The notes: generated by a model not told the origin, from the sequence alone. 41,028 nucleotides of DNA from Congregicoccus sp964517665 (GCA_964517665.1 CAZFCY010000014.1:1-41028), one strand, 5' to 3'; counted from the first letter of the stretch, positions 16,768 to 26,108 are shown. Numbers and translations are program-made.

Positions 16768-17628
16768 ATGGTTGTTTTTCACCATCCTGATTGTGGGTCC
16801 TATGGCTCGCCGGGCCACCCGGAGCGGCCGGAGCGGGTGACCGGGTCGGTCAACCACCTGCGGCGCTCGTTTTCGCGGATCGAGTGGCGGGTGGCTCCGG
16901 CTCCGGTGGACGACGAGGCGGTCTTGCGCGCGCACACGCCGGAACATCTGGCGCGGCTGGAAGTGGCGCGTCCGTTCGATCCCGACACGCCGCATTACGA
17001 GGACATCGGCCGCATGGCGCGCCTGTCGGTCGGCGCGGCCCTCGCGGCGGCGGATCTGGCGCGGGCCGGTCAGGCGGCGTTCGCGCTCATGCGCCCGCCG
17101 GGGCACCACGCGACGGCGGACCGGGCGATGGGGTTTTGTTACCTGAACAACATCGCGATCGCCGCCTTGCACGCCCGGGGGGCGGGCGTGGAGCGGGTCG
17201 CGATCTGGGATTTCGACGCGCACCACGGCAACGGCACGGAAGCCATCGTGCGCGGGCGCGAGGGCCTGCTCTTTGTTTCCGCGCATCAGTTTCCCGGTTA
17301 TCCGGGCAGCGGCGCGTCGAGCGAGGGCAATTGCCTGAACTTCCCGGTGCCTCCGGACACGCCGTCGGAACGGCACATGGACACGCTCCGGCGCTCGTGG
17401 GAGGCGGTCGTGGAATTCGAGCCCGGGCTGGTCCTCGTCTCGGCCGGATTCGATGCCTACCGGCACGATCCGATCACGACCATGTGCCTGGAGCGGAAGG
17501 ATTTTCTTACCCTCGGACGGTGGTTGCACGAGACGAATCTCCCGACGGCGGCGCTCCTGGAAGGCGGCTATGCGGATGACCTGCCGTTGCTCATCGCGGC
17601 CTTCATCGAGGGCTGGCGGCATGGTTGA
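16768..17628 (+). CDS. histone-deacetylase-family amidohydrolase
   Basis: A 286-residue zinc amidohydrolase of the HDAC/acetylpolyamine amidohydrolase/AcuC superfamily. RPPGHHA (109-115) supplies the catalytic His pair, DFDAHHGNGTE (148-158) the zinc ligands Asp150 and His152, AGFDAYRHDP (226-235) the third ligand Asp229, and GGYADD (266-271) the transition-state tyrosine, Tyr268. All key residues are intact, so it should be active. Bacterial members deacetylate polyamines, acetoin-related enzymes such as Acs, or other acetyl-lysines; which applies here is not shown. MVVFHHPDC was taken as the start because the upstream frame runs through a palindromic element. RNase D follows after 48 nt. 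Confidence 0.92.
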   Translation: MVVFHHPDCGSYGSPGHPERPERVTGSVNHLRRSFSRIEWRVAPAPVDDEAVLRAHTPEHLARLEVARPFDPDTPHYEDIGRMARLSVGAALAAADLARAGQAAFALMRPPGHHATADRAMGFCYLNNIAIAALHARGAGVERVAIWDFDAHHGNGTEAIVRGREGLLFVSAHQFPGYPGSGASSEGNCLNFPVPPDTPSERHMDTLRRSWEAVVEFEPGLVLVSAGFDAYRHDPITTMCLERKDFLTLGRWLHETNLPTAALLEGGYADDLPLLIAAFIEGWRHG

Positions 17629-17676
17629 TGACGCGGGTTCGCGCTTTTTCGAATCGCCCCCGGATGCGGGAACGGC

Positions 17677-18813
17677 ATGCTGGGCGCCACGAAGTTGATG
17701 GAGTCCGAGATTACCTACGTTGATACCCAGGCAGGGCTCGAAGCCGTGGTCACGCACCTGCGCCTTGCGAAACGGATCGGCATCGATACGGAGGCTGACA
17801 ACCTTCACCACTACCACACGCGTGTCTGCCTGCTGCAGATCTCGGCTGGCGGCAGGGAGTTTCTCATCGATCCACTCGCGGGGATGGACTTGCGGTCGCT
17901 CTTCGACGCGCTTGCCGGCAAATCGCTTATCATGCACGGCAGCGATTACGATTTGCGGTTGCTGTGGGAGCTGTGCCGGTTCCGGCCGGCGGAGGTGTTC
18001 GACACGATGCTGGCGGCCCAACTGGTCGGGATCACGCACATCGGCCTTTCCTCGTTGTTGAACGAGCTGCTCGACATCAACCACCCGAAGGACAGCCAGA
18101 AGAGCGATTGGTCGCGGCGGCCGTTGCCGGCGAAGATGGTCGATTACGCCGCGCGCGATGTGAAACATCTCGAGGATCTGCGCGCCGCGCTCCTGCAACG
18201 CCTGGAGCGCCGGGGCCGCGCGGAGTGGCACAAACAGAAGTGCGACTGGCAGATCGAGGTGGCGACGACGGGGTTTCCCGGCGCGGATGAACATTCGTGG
18301 CGCCTCGGGCCCTCCCGACATTTCTCGCCGCGCGCGCAGGCGGCCCTGTACGAACTCTGGCACTGGCGCGATGGCGAGGCGCGCCGGCTCGATCGCCCGC
18401 CGTTCAAGGTGATGAGCAACGAGTATCTCGCGAAGCTCGCGCTCGCCGTCGACGACGGCTCCTGGCGCGAGGTTTTCGAGGGCCTGCCCAAGGGCCTCAA
18501 GCGCGGGCCCTCGCGCGGCTTGTTCGAGGCGCTCGAGGCCGGGCTGGCGCGCGATCCGAAGACGCTCCCGAAGCGGCCGGAGAATCGTGAACGCCGGCAG
18601 CCGCTCTCCGCGCAGGAGCTTTCCCGTCAGGACAAGATCCGCGCGCACCGCGACCGCCAGTCGCAGGAACTCGAGATCGATCCGACCCTCATCGCGAGCC
18701 GTTCGCAGATCGCGCAACTCGCGCGGCAGCCGGACGCGGCCGAACAGGTGCTGCTGCCCTGGCAGGCGACGCTGTTGCGGCCGGTGTTGGATGCCTGCCT
18801 GGCGAACTGGTGA
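17677..18813 (+). CDS. rnd: ribonuclease D
   Basis: A 378-residue 3'-5' exoribonuclease acting in tRNA 3'-end maturation. The DEDDy exonuclease residues are visible: Asp37 and Glu39 (GIDTEAD), Asp92 (HGSDYDL), and Tyr157 and Asp161 (DYAARDV). A helical HRDC-type region occupies about residues 210-300, followed by a charged C-terminal domain, matching the usual RNase D length. ATG 17677 has GGGAA nine bases upstream; ATG 17698 (MESEITYVDT) is an almost equally good alternative that would remove seven residues. The gene is 48 nt after the HDAC-family gene. Confidence 0.92.
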   Translation: MLGATKLMESEITYVDTQAGLEAVVTHLRLAKRIGIDTEADNLHHYHTRVCLLQISAGGREFLIDPLAGMDLRSLFDALAGKSLIMHGSDYDLRLLWELCRFRPAEVFDTMLAAQLVGITHIGLSSLLNELLDINHPKDSQKSDWSRRPLPAKMVDYAARDVKHLEDLRAALLQRLERRGRAEWHKQKCDWQIEVATTGFPGADEHSWRLGPSRHFSPRAQAALYELWHWRDGEARRLDRPPFKVMSNEYLAKLALAVDDGSWREVFEGLPKGLKRGPSRGLFEALEAGLARDPKTLPKRPENRERRQPLSAQELSRQDKIRAHRDRQSQELEIDPTLIASRSQIAQLARQPDAAEQVLLPWQATLLRPVLDACLANW

Positions 18814-18838
18814 CGAAGCGCCGGCGATGGCTGAGGGT

Positions 18839-18858
18839 GGGCGGGGACGTCCCTGCCC
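18839..18858. repeat. GGGAC/GTCCC palindrome
   Basis: A 20-bp near-perfect palindrome (GGGCGGGGAC followed by GTCCCTGCCC, one mismatched pair) lies 26 nt after the RNase D stop. It has no loop and no U-run, so termination is doubtful. The remaining gap up to the VOC gene at 19085 holds nothing else I recognise. Confidence 0.5.
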
Positions 18859-19084
18859 GTGTTTGCGTCGTGTCGTTCAACCCCCGCGGGACGCGGCGGA
18901 CCACCTTTTGCGCGGGGCCGCAATCGAGGCCGTTCGCGCCTGGCGAACCCCTAAAACATGGGCGGCCGATGGATTGCCGCGCTAAGCGCTTTCATCCACC
19001 GGCCGACCCGAACCCGACTGCTGAGTTAGCTGAGACGGATCGGTTCCGGATCACGTTACACGATTTGGAAAAAAATTCGGCGGA

Positions 19085-19552
19085 CTAAGCTTCTTTTTTT
19101 CCGCTCTCGACCGCGGCCTTCCAGCGCCGCGCCATTTCTTCCTGAGAAACCTCCTCGAACTGACGCTGCAGGCTCCACTCGTGGCCGAAGGGATCGCGGA
19201 CGACCGCGGCGCGGAATCCGTAAAACATGTCCGCCGGCTGCATCACGACCATCGCTCCCGCCTCTTCGGCGCGTTTCACCACCGCATCGACGTCGTCCAC
19301 CATGAGGCAGAGTTTCACGCTCGTGCCTCCGAGCGTCGTCGGCGTCTTGTTGTAGGCGGGATACTCCTCGGCGATCATGAGCACGGAATCGCCGAGCGAG
19401 AGTTCCGCGTGGCCGACGACTCCGGACTCGGGATCGATGAGACGGAGCCTTTCCTTCGCCCCGAAGATCCGGACGTAAAACTCGATGGCGCGCGCGGCGT
19501 CGTTTGCCGCGATGCTCGCGCACAGGGTGGGATAGGAAGAGGAGGATGCCAT
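19085..19552 (-). CDS. VOC-family (glyoxalase/PhnB-like) protein
   Basis: A 155-residue protein of the vicinal-oxygen-chelate fold. It shows the PhnB-like pattern: 'AARAIEFYVRIFGAKE' (19-34), the HAELSLGDSVLMI strand (48-60) and the C-terminal 'DPFGHEWSLQ' (119-128), each near the usual metal-site positions. Members include glyoxalase-like enzymes, antibiotic-sequestering proteins and many uncharacterised proteins, so no function is assigned. It lies 33 nt downstream of thiC in the same direction and may be expressed from the TPP-regulated transcript, though a role in thiamine synthesis is not established. Confidence 0.85.
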   Translation of the reverse strand: MASSSSYPTLCASIAANDAARAIEFYVRIFGAKERLRLIDPESGVVGHAELSLGDSVLMIAEEYPAYNKTPTTLGGTSVKLCLMVDDVDAVVKRAEEAGAMVVMQPADMFYGFRAAVVRDPFGHEWSLQRQFEEVSQEEMARRWKAAVESGKKEA

Positions 19553-19585
19553 GCGCGGTGGTTGGTTTGGTTTTCGTGAAAAGAA

Positions 19586-21441
19586 TCAGACCTTCGCGTA
19601 AACCTCCGCGCCTTTTTCGACAAACTCCTTCGACTTGGCTTCCATCCCCTTTTGCAGCGCCTCTTCGTTGCTCACACCCTGTTCCGCCGCGTATTTGCGG
19701 ACGTCCTCGGTGATCTTCATCGAGCAGAAGTTCGGGCCGCACATGGAGCAGAAGTGCGCGGTTTTGGCGCCTTCCTGCGGGAGCGTTTCATCGTGAAACT
19801 CGCGCGCCGTGACGGGGTCGAGGCCGAGGTTGAACTGGTCTTCCCAGCGGAATTCGAAGCGCGCCTTCGAGAGCGCGTTGTCGCGGTACTGCGCGCCGGG
19901 ATGGCCCTTCGCGATGTCGGCCGCGTGAGCCGCGATCTTGTAGGCGATCACGCCGTCCTTCACGTCCTTCTTGTTCGGCAGCCCGAGGTGTTCCTTCGGC
20001 GTCACGTAACACAGCATGGCGCAACCGTACCAGCCGATCATGGCCGCGCCGATTCCGCTCGTGATGTGATCGTAGCCGGGCGCGATGTCGGTCGTGAGCG
20101 GGCCGAGGGTGTAGAAGGGCGCTTCGTGACACCACTCGAGTTGTTTCGCCATGTTCTCCTCGATCAGGTGCATCGGCACGTGGCCCGGGCCTTCGTTCAT
20201 GACCTGCACGCCGTGTTTCCAGGCGCGCTCGGTCAGCTCGCCCTGGGTTTTCAACTCGCCGAATTGCGCCTCGTCGTTCGCGTCCGCGATCGAGCCGGGA
20301 CGGAGGCCGTCGCCGATCGAGAAGCTGATGTCGTAGGCGGCCATGATCTCGCAGATCTCGTCCCAGTGCGTGTAGAGGAAGTTTTCGCGGTGATGCGCGA
20401 GACACCACTTGGCAAGGATCGAACCGCCGCGGCTGACGATTCCCGTCATGCGCCGCGCCGTGAGCGGGATGAAACGCAGCAGCACGCCCGCGTGGATCGT
20501 GAAGTAATCCACGCCCTGCTCGGCCTGCTCGACGAGGGTGTCGCGGAAGATCTCCCAGGTCAGCTCCTCGGCGCGGCCGTCGACCTTCTCCAGCGCCTGG
20601 TAGATCGGCACCGTGCCGATCGNNNNNNNNNNGACGAGGCGACGGCGCTGTTGCCGATGTTGGCGTTGATCTTCACGAGGAAATTGCGGCCGATGATCAT
20701 CGGCTCGAGTTCCGGGTGATTGATGTTGCAGGGGATGATCGCGCGGCCCGCGGCGACTTCGTCGCGCACGAATTCCGGCGTGATCACGTCGGGGATGCGC
20801 TGCGGGAAGTTGCGAAAGATCGACGGCACGAAGGGCGACTTCGGATCGCGCGCGGCGGTTTCGCCCGTGCCTTCATGGCGGTGCGTGAGGGCATCGCGCG
20901 GGGCGGACGCGGATGTCTCGCGGAGTTTTTCCAGTCCCTGGTTCTCGCGGATGGCGATGAACTCCATCTCGGGCGTCACGATGCCCTGCCGCGCATGCCA
21001 GAGCTGGGAAACGGAATGCCCCGCGCTCGCCCGCAGCGGCTTGCGCTTCAGGCCGGGGAACTCGACGAGGCGGTTGCGCTCGGCCTTGCTGGCGAACTCG
21101 GCGTGTTTCGACGAGAGGTAGCCGTTGTCCATCGGTTTGACGTCGCGCCCGTCGTACTCGGCCACGTCGCCCCGCGCGCGGATCCAGGGCGCGCGCAACG
21201 CGGGCAGGCCCTGCGTGACATCGCCCTCGAACGTCGGATCGCCCCACGGGCCGGAGCAGTCGTAAACGCGAACGCTCTCGTTCGCCTCGATCGCACCGTC
21301 GAAACGTTTCGTCGGCGAGAGCGCGATCTCGCGCATCGGCACGCGCACCTCGGGGTGGAGTTTCCCCTGCGCGTGGACGCGGGTGGAAGCCGGCAACGGA
21401 GCGCGGCTGGACGGGGCGGAGGATTCGGTGGTGGATTTCAT
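19586..21441 (-). CDS. thiC: phosphomethylpyrimidine synthase ThiC (contains an assembly gap)
   Basis: A radical-SAM enzyme that converts aminoimidazole ribotide to HMP-phosphate, the pyrimidine half of thiamine. Long stretches match ThiC closely, including KINANIGNSAVAS before the gap, IGTVPIYQALEKV after it, 'SRGGSILAKWC', and the C-terminal cluster motif CSMCGPNFC (CxxCxxxxC). The ten N at 20623-20632 break the frame. Compared with E. coli ThiC as I remember it, about 42 residues (roughly 125 nt) are missing between the two flanks, so the gap is under-sized rather than the gene broken. The ATG gives MKSTTESSAP. A TPP riboswitch precedes it. Confidence 0.96.
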
Positions 21442-21445
21442 CTCG

Positions 21446-21507
21446 AGACGACTAAAACGAAAATGCCAGGGCGAGGCGCGGAGGCGTGCCATGGCATCGA
21501 GTCGTCT
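21446..21507 (-). promoter_or_regulatory. expression-platform hairpin between TPP riboswitch and thiC
   Basis: Two co-axial inverted repeats, AGACGACT/AGTCGTCT (21500-21507 with 21446-21453) and ATGCCA/TGGCAT (21492-21497 with 21463-21468), can form a long hairpin whose 3' arm ends 4 nt before the thiC ATG. This fits control of translation start by the riboswitch. No clear U-run is present, so transcription termination is less likely. Confidence 0.5.
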
Positions 21508-21509
21508 TC

Positions 21510-21597
21510 GCTCCCTACGTCGGCGTCACCCGGATCAGGTTCAAAGGGTCGTTCGCGAAGCGCGAACCTCTCAGCCGTGGCGGCTCCCCTGCGTGTG
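21510..21597 (-). ncRNA. TPP riboswitch (THI box)
   Basis: Reading the minus strand, the conserved THI-box words occur in order: GGGGAGCC, GGCTGAGAGG, ACCCTTTGAACCTGATCCGG and CGTAGGGA. The variable P3 arm is a perfect hairpin (GTTCGCG/CGCGAAC). It lies about 68 nt upstream of the thiC start, the usual target, and should lower thiC expression when thiamine diphosphate is plentiful. Confidence 0.97.
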
Positions 21598-21681
21598 AAA
21601 GAGACGCGACCCTAGGCCCGGCCGCGCGAGGGTCAAGCGCCGGACGGAGCCCGGGCCGCGCGACCGCGCGTTCGCCGTTCC

Positions 21682-22638
21682 TCAGTTGTGCGCGGGATTC
21701 GCCCTCGGCATATCTTCCGGGCGGGTTGTGGCCCGGCGCGCGAAAAGAGTCTCGAGCCTCGAGGCGAATGTCTCCGGAGGGATCTTCGTGTTGGATTGGA
21801 GCACGACGAAGTAGGGCGGTCCCGCGCCTTCGAAGTCGGGAGCCGGATCCCAGCGGGTGGCGTCGAAGTCGGTCGCGTGCCAGAGCGAGTGCTCGGCGTT
21901 GTAGATGCCGACGGGGGACTCCCGATGGAAGCGCTCGAAGAGGTTGGTGGCCTCGAGAAAGGTATAGTAGAGCCGGTACTCGGTCCACGGCTGGCCGGCG
22001 GCGAGGTAGAGCCGCCATGCTTCGAACGGCGGCTTCGGTTTCGCGCCGTATTTCAGGCGCGCCCGCATGAGGCGGACGGTGCGCTTTCCCGCGGGCCAGC
22101 ACGGCTTGCGCCAGCAGGCGTCGAGATGGCGGGCGAGCGCGCATACTCCCTCGCGTGAAAGCACCGCGGGGGTGACTGCGTGCATGATCCCGGTGCGCCG
22201 GCTTTTCAGGTGGAGGAGCGCTTCGACGTCGCGCGACCAGCGAGGACGCAGATCGCCTTGATGAATGCGGCAGAGCGCGTGCCCATCCGGGACGAGCGAC
22301 TCCGGGCCGAACGGCCGGGTGGCGACCACATCCGCATCCAGCACGAGATAGAAATCGGTTTCGACGATCCCCGCGCTCGCGAGTTTCAGGAGCTGCTGCC
22401 TGTGCCAGCCCACGGTTTCGGGAAAGAGGCGGAATTCGGGCGCCACCACCGTTTCCGGAAGCACTTCCCAGCGGAAGGCCGGATTCATCGAGGCAATGGC
22501 CTGACGGATCGCGCCGGCCTGCTCGTCAGGCGCGAGAACCCTCATGATCCCCATGCCGCGCATGTGGGACGAGAGTGATTGTTGGAGAAGTCTGAATCTG
22601 GGTAGATCCTTCTCGATCAGAGGAAGAACGAGGTCCAC
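21682..22638 (-). CDS. DUF6492 glycosyltransferase-like protein
   Basis: A 318-residue cytoplasmic protein. It starts MDLVLPLIEKDLPRF and has the nucleotide-sugar-transferase feature FYLVLDADVVATRP (97-110) with a DxD pair at Asp101 and Asp103. Downstream there are HAVTPAVLSR and a Trp/Tyr-rich 'WTEYRLYYTFLE' segment. This arrangement matches the DUF6492 family, often found in polysaccharide gene clusters, and a GT-A fold is inferred from the DxD. No other sugar genes adjoin it, so the acceptor is unknown. The 3' end is very GC-rich, and the gene is tail-to-head with the thiC leader. Confidence 0.7.
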   Translation of the reverse strand: MDLVLPLIEKDLPRFRLLQQSLSSHMRGMGIMRVLAPDEQAGAIRQAIASMNPAFRWEVLPETVVAPEFRLFPETVGWHRQQLLKLASAGIVETDFYLVLDADVVATRPFGPESLVPDGHALCRIHQGDLRPRWSRDVEALLHLKSRRTGIMHAVTPAVLSREGVCALARHLDACWRKPCWPAGKRTVRLMRARLKYGAKPKPPFEAWRLYLAAGQPWTEYRLYYTFLEATNLFERFHRESPVGIYNAEHSLWHATDFDATRWDPAPDFEGAGPPYFVVLQSNTKIPPETFASRLETLFARRATTRPEDMPRANPAHN

Positions 22639-22830
22639 GGCGAAGACGGGTTGACTGATGCTCGAGTGAAGGCATCGGCGTGGGAATCGTTCCTTAGGGG
22701 GGTATCAGGTGGCGAATGCCACGTGCGCTGTCTTGGGGCCTTCAGATCTGGCCGCGAAACGCGGCAGTGTCAATGATCGCGCGATGCCATGACGAGCGTC
22801 GCCTCGCCGGATTCGCCGCGCGCGGCCGGC

Positions 22831-23529
22831 TCACTCCAGCCGCCAGGCCGCGAGGACGTGCTCGGTGCCCCGGCTGTCAGTGTAGCGGTGCTCGCCGGCG
22901 GGCAGGATGCGACCGCTCAGCGCCGCGCCGCGGTAGGTGGCGTTGAGCCGGCCATCTTCCTGAAGATAGATCGTGCCCACGACCCAGCCGATGTCGCCGT
23001 GGTCGTGGTTGGGCGGCATGCCGTCCGCCTGCACGATCGCGCCGCGGGCGAGCCGGGCGAGAACGCGGCCGGAAAGGCGGACGATCGGGAGCGAGCGGGC
23101 GGGCGCGACGATGCTGGAAAACTCCTCCACCACGCGCGGCGGCGGCGGCGAATCGTGCTCGACGACCGGCGTTTCCTCTTCCGCGGGCAGGTTCGACATT
23201 TCCTTGCCCACGCTAGGCTCGTCACGCGGTCCGGAATCGGGGGCTTTTCCGTTCGCCTCCTCGCGTTTCAAGGCCATGGCGGCTTCGCGCGCGGCAATCT
23301 CTTCAGGAGTCGGCGGGCGGATCCCCATTTTCGCCGCCGCCTCTTCCGTCACGTCTTCGGCGCGCACAGTGTAGATGCCCTTCTCGTGCAGGACGAGGGC
23401 GTAGGTCGGCTCCTGGTGGAGCACGCGGACGCCGGGCCAGACCCGCCCGTCGCGAAACTGCAATTCCGCCGCCCCGAGTGGCGCCGCGATCGTGCTCAGA
23501 AGCAGGGCGATCCGGGGTAGCGCGCGCAT
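22831..23529 (-). CDS. exported protein of unknown function
   Basis: A 232-residue protein with a signal peptide, MRALPRIALLLSTIAAPLGA, and likely cleavage near residue 20. The mature N-terminus (ELQFRDGRVWPGVRVLHQEP) looks like a short beta-rich, SH3-like unit. A charged, Pro/Glu-rich linker (about 70-130) follows, then a second beta-rich region to the end (WRLE). I do not recognise a family. It faces the DUF6492 gene across about 190 bp in the same direction and follows the EF-hand protein gene by 259 bp, so operon membership is unclear. Confidence 0.6.
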   Translation of the reverse strand: MRALPRIALLLSTIAAPLGAAELQFRDGRVWPGVRVLHQEPTYALVLHEKGIYTVRAEDVTEEAAAKMGIRPPTPEEIAAREAAMALKREEANGKAPDSGPRDEPSVGKEMSNLPAEEETPVVEHDSPPPPRVVEEFSSIVAPARSLPIVRLSGRVLARLARGAIVQADGMPPNHDHGDIGWVVGTIYLQEDGRLNATYRGAALSGRILPAGEHRYTDSRGTEHVLAAWRLE

Positions 23530-23702
23530 GACGATGGACCTAATTCACCGCGCCGATCACCGCAAGGCTGCAAGGCCGGAAGGCACAAGTTTTACGCTCC
23601 AGGTTGCAAGGACAGGAGCGGCGTCAGCGTCCGGCTGTCTTTGCCATGCGCGAATCCCGCGAAGCCGTCTCATGCGACGGCGGAGACGGCTCTATCTGTC
23701 GC

Positions 23703-23730
23703 GCGTCCCCGCCCTTCCGGGCAGGGACGC
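23703..23730. repeat. GCGTCCC/GGGACGC hairpin
   Basis: A 28-bp stem-loop: GCGTCCC and GCCC on the left pair with GGGC and GGGACGC on the right, with one mismatch and a 4-nt TTCC loop. It lies in the 259-bp gap downstream of the EF-hand protein gene. The arms share the GGGAC/GTCCC words of the palindrome at 18839-18858. No U-run follows on the minus strand. Confidence 0.55.
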
Positions 23731-23788
23731 GAATCCCCTGTGGCCGCCGCGGGAGCGGCGGGATTGGGGCGCTCCCAACCCCGCGCCT

Positions 23789-26026
23789 TCAGCCTGCGGG
23801 CGTTGCGTCGGCGGGCGCTTCCGGCGCGGGCTCGGCCGGGACCGCGTCGGCCGGCGCTTCGACCGCGGGCGGCTCCTGCCAGAAATAATAGCCGCCGCGC
23901 TTGTTGTGATCCCAGCGTGCCCAGACGGCGAAGGCGACGAGAGCGAGGATGAAGAGGTAAAGCCCCCACGGCGTCTTCTTTTCCGCGAAGGGATCGTTGA
24001 GCGAGCGCTGCGCGCCGGCGGGCAGACGCGCGATGTCGGTCAGCGACGTGCCGAACGGGATGTTGATCTTCACCCGGCCGTTCACGGCCCAGCCGTTGGC
24101 GTCGAGGATCGGGCCGAGATTGCGCTGACGGAGCTTGAGCGCGGCGATGATCATCGACGGGCCGGAGATGAGCAACAGCACGCCGAGCATGGCCAGCGGG
24201 ATCTGCCACCAGCTCAGGCCGAGGATGCCGCCAATGATCGCTGTGAGGACGGCGACGATGCCGCTGACGGCCACGCCGATGGCTGCGACCGTGCCGACGT
24301 CCATCTTTTTCGGCTCCGGCTTCGGCGCCTTGTCGGCATTGGCTGTGGCGGTCGCGGCGTCCGCCAGTTTCGCATCGGAAGCGGCCTCGGCCGCGGCGGC
24401 GCGTTTGGCGGCCTGTTCCTCGAGCGCGCGAACGAATTTTTTGTAGGGCGACCAGAACGCCTGCCGGATGCTGATGGGGTTGTCGATGACCTTGGTGATC
24501 GTCGCATCCCAGTCGCGTCCCTTGCGGTCGTAGAAGATGCCGTTGCGGCCGACCATGAGGTGATCGGAGTCGCCGTTGGTGAAGGCGGCGGCGATCTGCA
24601 GCGTCTCGCCGGTGGCCGGGCGCGTGCAATCGCAGTAGGCGAGATACGCCTTGGAAAGCCCGGCGAGCGCGCCGTGTTTGCCGGCGTCGTCCACCCGCAC
24701 GACGAGGTCGCACGAGCGCGCGTCGAGGTAGAGCGAGCCCACCTGGAAAATCGCGAGACGGCCCGGCGCGTAGAAATCGGTGAACGCGACGAAGTTCTGG
24801 AGCAGGCGGTAGAGGTCGCGATTGTAGCGGACGAGTTTCTCGACGTTTGCGACCGCGGTGAAATGCGGAGCGAGCTTCAGGTCTTCGGCGATCAGCGCTT
24901 CGATTGTTGCGCGCCCGTTTCCGGCGAGAAGCTTGCGCGCGCGTTCGATGCCCAGGGCGGCGATCGTCGTGCCCGTTTTGGCGGTGTTCCAGGCTTGAAA
25001 CGCGGCAAATTTTTCTTGCAGGCCGGCCCACTCGGATTCGGTGAGCGAGGCCTTGCCGTTTCCGAGGAGGGGCTCGACGACGGCGCGGCGGAACGCGTCG
25101 GTCTTCGCGGCCCAGGCGGGATTGACGCCGTCGGTCAGCGGCAGGGCCTTGCTGGCCTCGACCCGCGCGAGCGGGAAGCTGGAAATCTCGTCCGCGGTGA
25201 CGGTCAGGTCCTTGGCCGCAAGCTCGAGAAACTCGCTTTCCTGGCGGTTGAGCGCGGCGATGGCGCGGGAGTCGAAGGCGGCAAGGCGGCAGCGGCCGAA
25301 GAAATCGTCCACCTTCGCGCGCACGGCGTCGAGCGCGGCCAGCGCGCCGGCGGTGGCTTCGCCGAGCGGGAGGATCTCGGCCTTCGAATCCTCGGCCTGT
25401 TTGGTCCATGCCTCGAATCCGGCCAGATCGGCGAAGAAGGCGGCGAGTTTGTCGGCGTCCACGCCGGGTTTTCCGCTGCGGTCGGGCACGCCGCCCTGCG
25501 TGGCGACGATTTCACCGATGAGGGCGGCGGTTTCGACATCGTCGCCCGCCGACTCCGGCGTGACCACGCCGTCGCCGTTGAACAGGGTGGCGGCAAAGAT
25601 CCTGGCCGTGTCCGAGACATCGTCGAGCGAGAGTTCGTTCGCATCGCTCTTGCCGAGGCCGGCGAGGATCTCGCGGGCGGAATCGAGCAGGGCGGGATCC
25701 TTGATCGCGGCGAGCGGGAGCGCGTCTCCTCCCTTGATCAGGATCGCGGGATCGTTCAGCGCCGCGCATGCCCACTTGACCGCGGCGAGCACCTCGGGGG
25801 CGCGCACGCGCCCGTCGCTGTCCCCATCGATCAGGGCGAGGGTTTTCTCGTCGAACTCGAGACCCTTCACCGGGCAGGCGAGGGCGGTCCAGAGCTTTTG
25901 GTCGAGATTCTCGAGGTTGATCAGATCCTCGGCGGTTTCGAGGCGGACGAGATCGAGCCCGCCGACTCGCGAAAAGCGCCAACGGTGGTTGGCGCTGGTT
26001 TCGGTGTTCACAGCAGTTGACGACAT
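23789..26026 (-). CDS. large EF-hand-containing membrane protein, unknown family
   Basis: A 745-residue protein. Residues 67-78 read DGDSDGRVRAPE, a textbook EF-hand calcium loop (Asp1, Asp3, Asp5, Gly6, hydrophobic 8, Glu12). A second degenerate loop, NGDGVVTPE, lies near residue 150. The central ~400 residues are mainly helical and without a motif I know. Around residues 575-645 there are two closely spaced transmembrane segments (VAAIGVAVSGIVAVLTAIIG and IPLAMLGVLLLISG), with another near 705 (LYLFILALVAFAVW). The C-terminus is Ala/Pro/Glu-rich. It is probably an inner-membrane protein that responds to or binds calcium. It is divergent from the metallopeptidase gene and may share its regulation. 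Confidence 0.75.
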   Translation of the reverse strand: MSSTAVNTETSANHRWRFSRVGGLDLVRLETAEDLINLENLDQKLWTALACPVKGLEFDEKTLALIDGDSDGRVRAPEVLAAVKWACAALNDPAILIKGGDALPLAAIKDPALLDSAREILAGLGKSDANELSLDDVSDTARIFAATLFNGDGVVTPESAGDDVETAALIGEIVATQGGVPDRSGKPGVDADKLAAFFADLAGFEAWTKQAEDSKAEILPLGEATAGALAALDAVRAKVDDFFGRCRLAAFDSRAIAALNRQESEFLELAAKDLTVTADEISSFPLARVEASKALPLTDGVNPAWAAKTDAFRRAVVEPLLGNGKASLTESEWAGLQEKFAAFQAWNTAKTGTTIAALGIERARKLLAGNGRATIEALIAEDLKLAPHFTAVANVEKLVRYNRDLYRLLQNFVAFTDFYAPGRLAIFQVGSLYLDARSCDLVVRVDDAGKHGALAGLSKAYLAYCDCTRPATGETLQIAAAFTNGDSDHLMVGRNGIFYDRKGRDWDATITKVIDNPISIRQAFWSPYKKFVRALEEQAAKRAAAAEAASDAKLADAATATANADKAPKPEPKKMDVGTVAAIGVAVSGIVAVLTAIIGGILGLSWWQIPLAMLGVLLLISGPSMIIAALKLRQRNLGPILDANGWAVNGRVKINIPFGTSLTDIARLPAGAQRSLNDPFAEKKTPWGLYLFILALVAFAVWARWDHNKRGGYYFWQEPPAVEAPADAVPAEPAPEAPADATPAG

Positions 26027-26108
26027 AAGTTAAAAATTCTGTGAACGGCATGGCATGTCAGGAGAAAACAGCAAGGCCGGGCCGCAGGTTTTCGCGCGCG
26101 GTCGCGAA

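Noticed and set aside
16549..18717. A very long minus-strand open frame continuing upstream from queC
   Set aside because: It is antisense to the HDAC-family and RNase D genes, which show intact catalytic motifs; QueC's PP-loop fixes its start at 16548.
20560..20632. Frameshift mutation in thiC
   Set aside because: The frame change coincides exactly with the ten N, and the conserved segment missing there explains it as an assembly gap.
23492..26020. A plus-strand open frame of more than 800 codons
   Set aside because: It lies opposite the EF-hand membrane protein, whose calcium loop and hydrophobic helices are coherent; the plus-strand product is of shadow composition.
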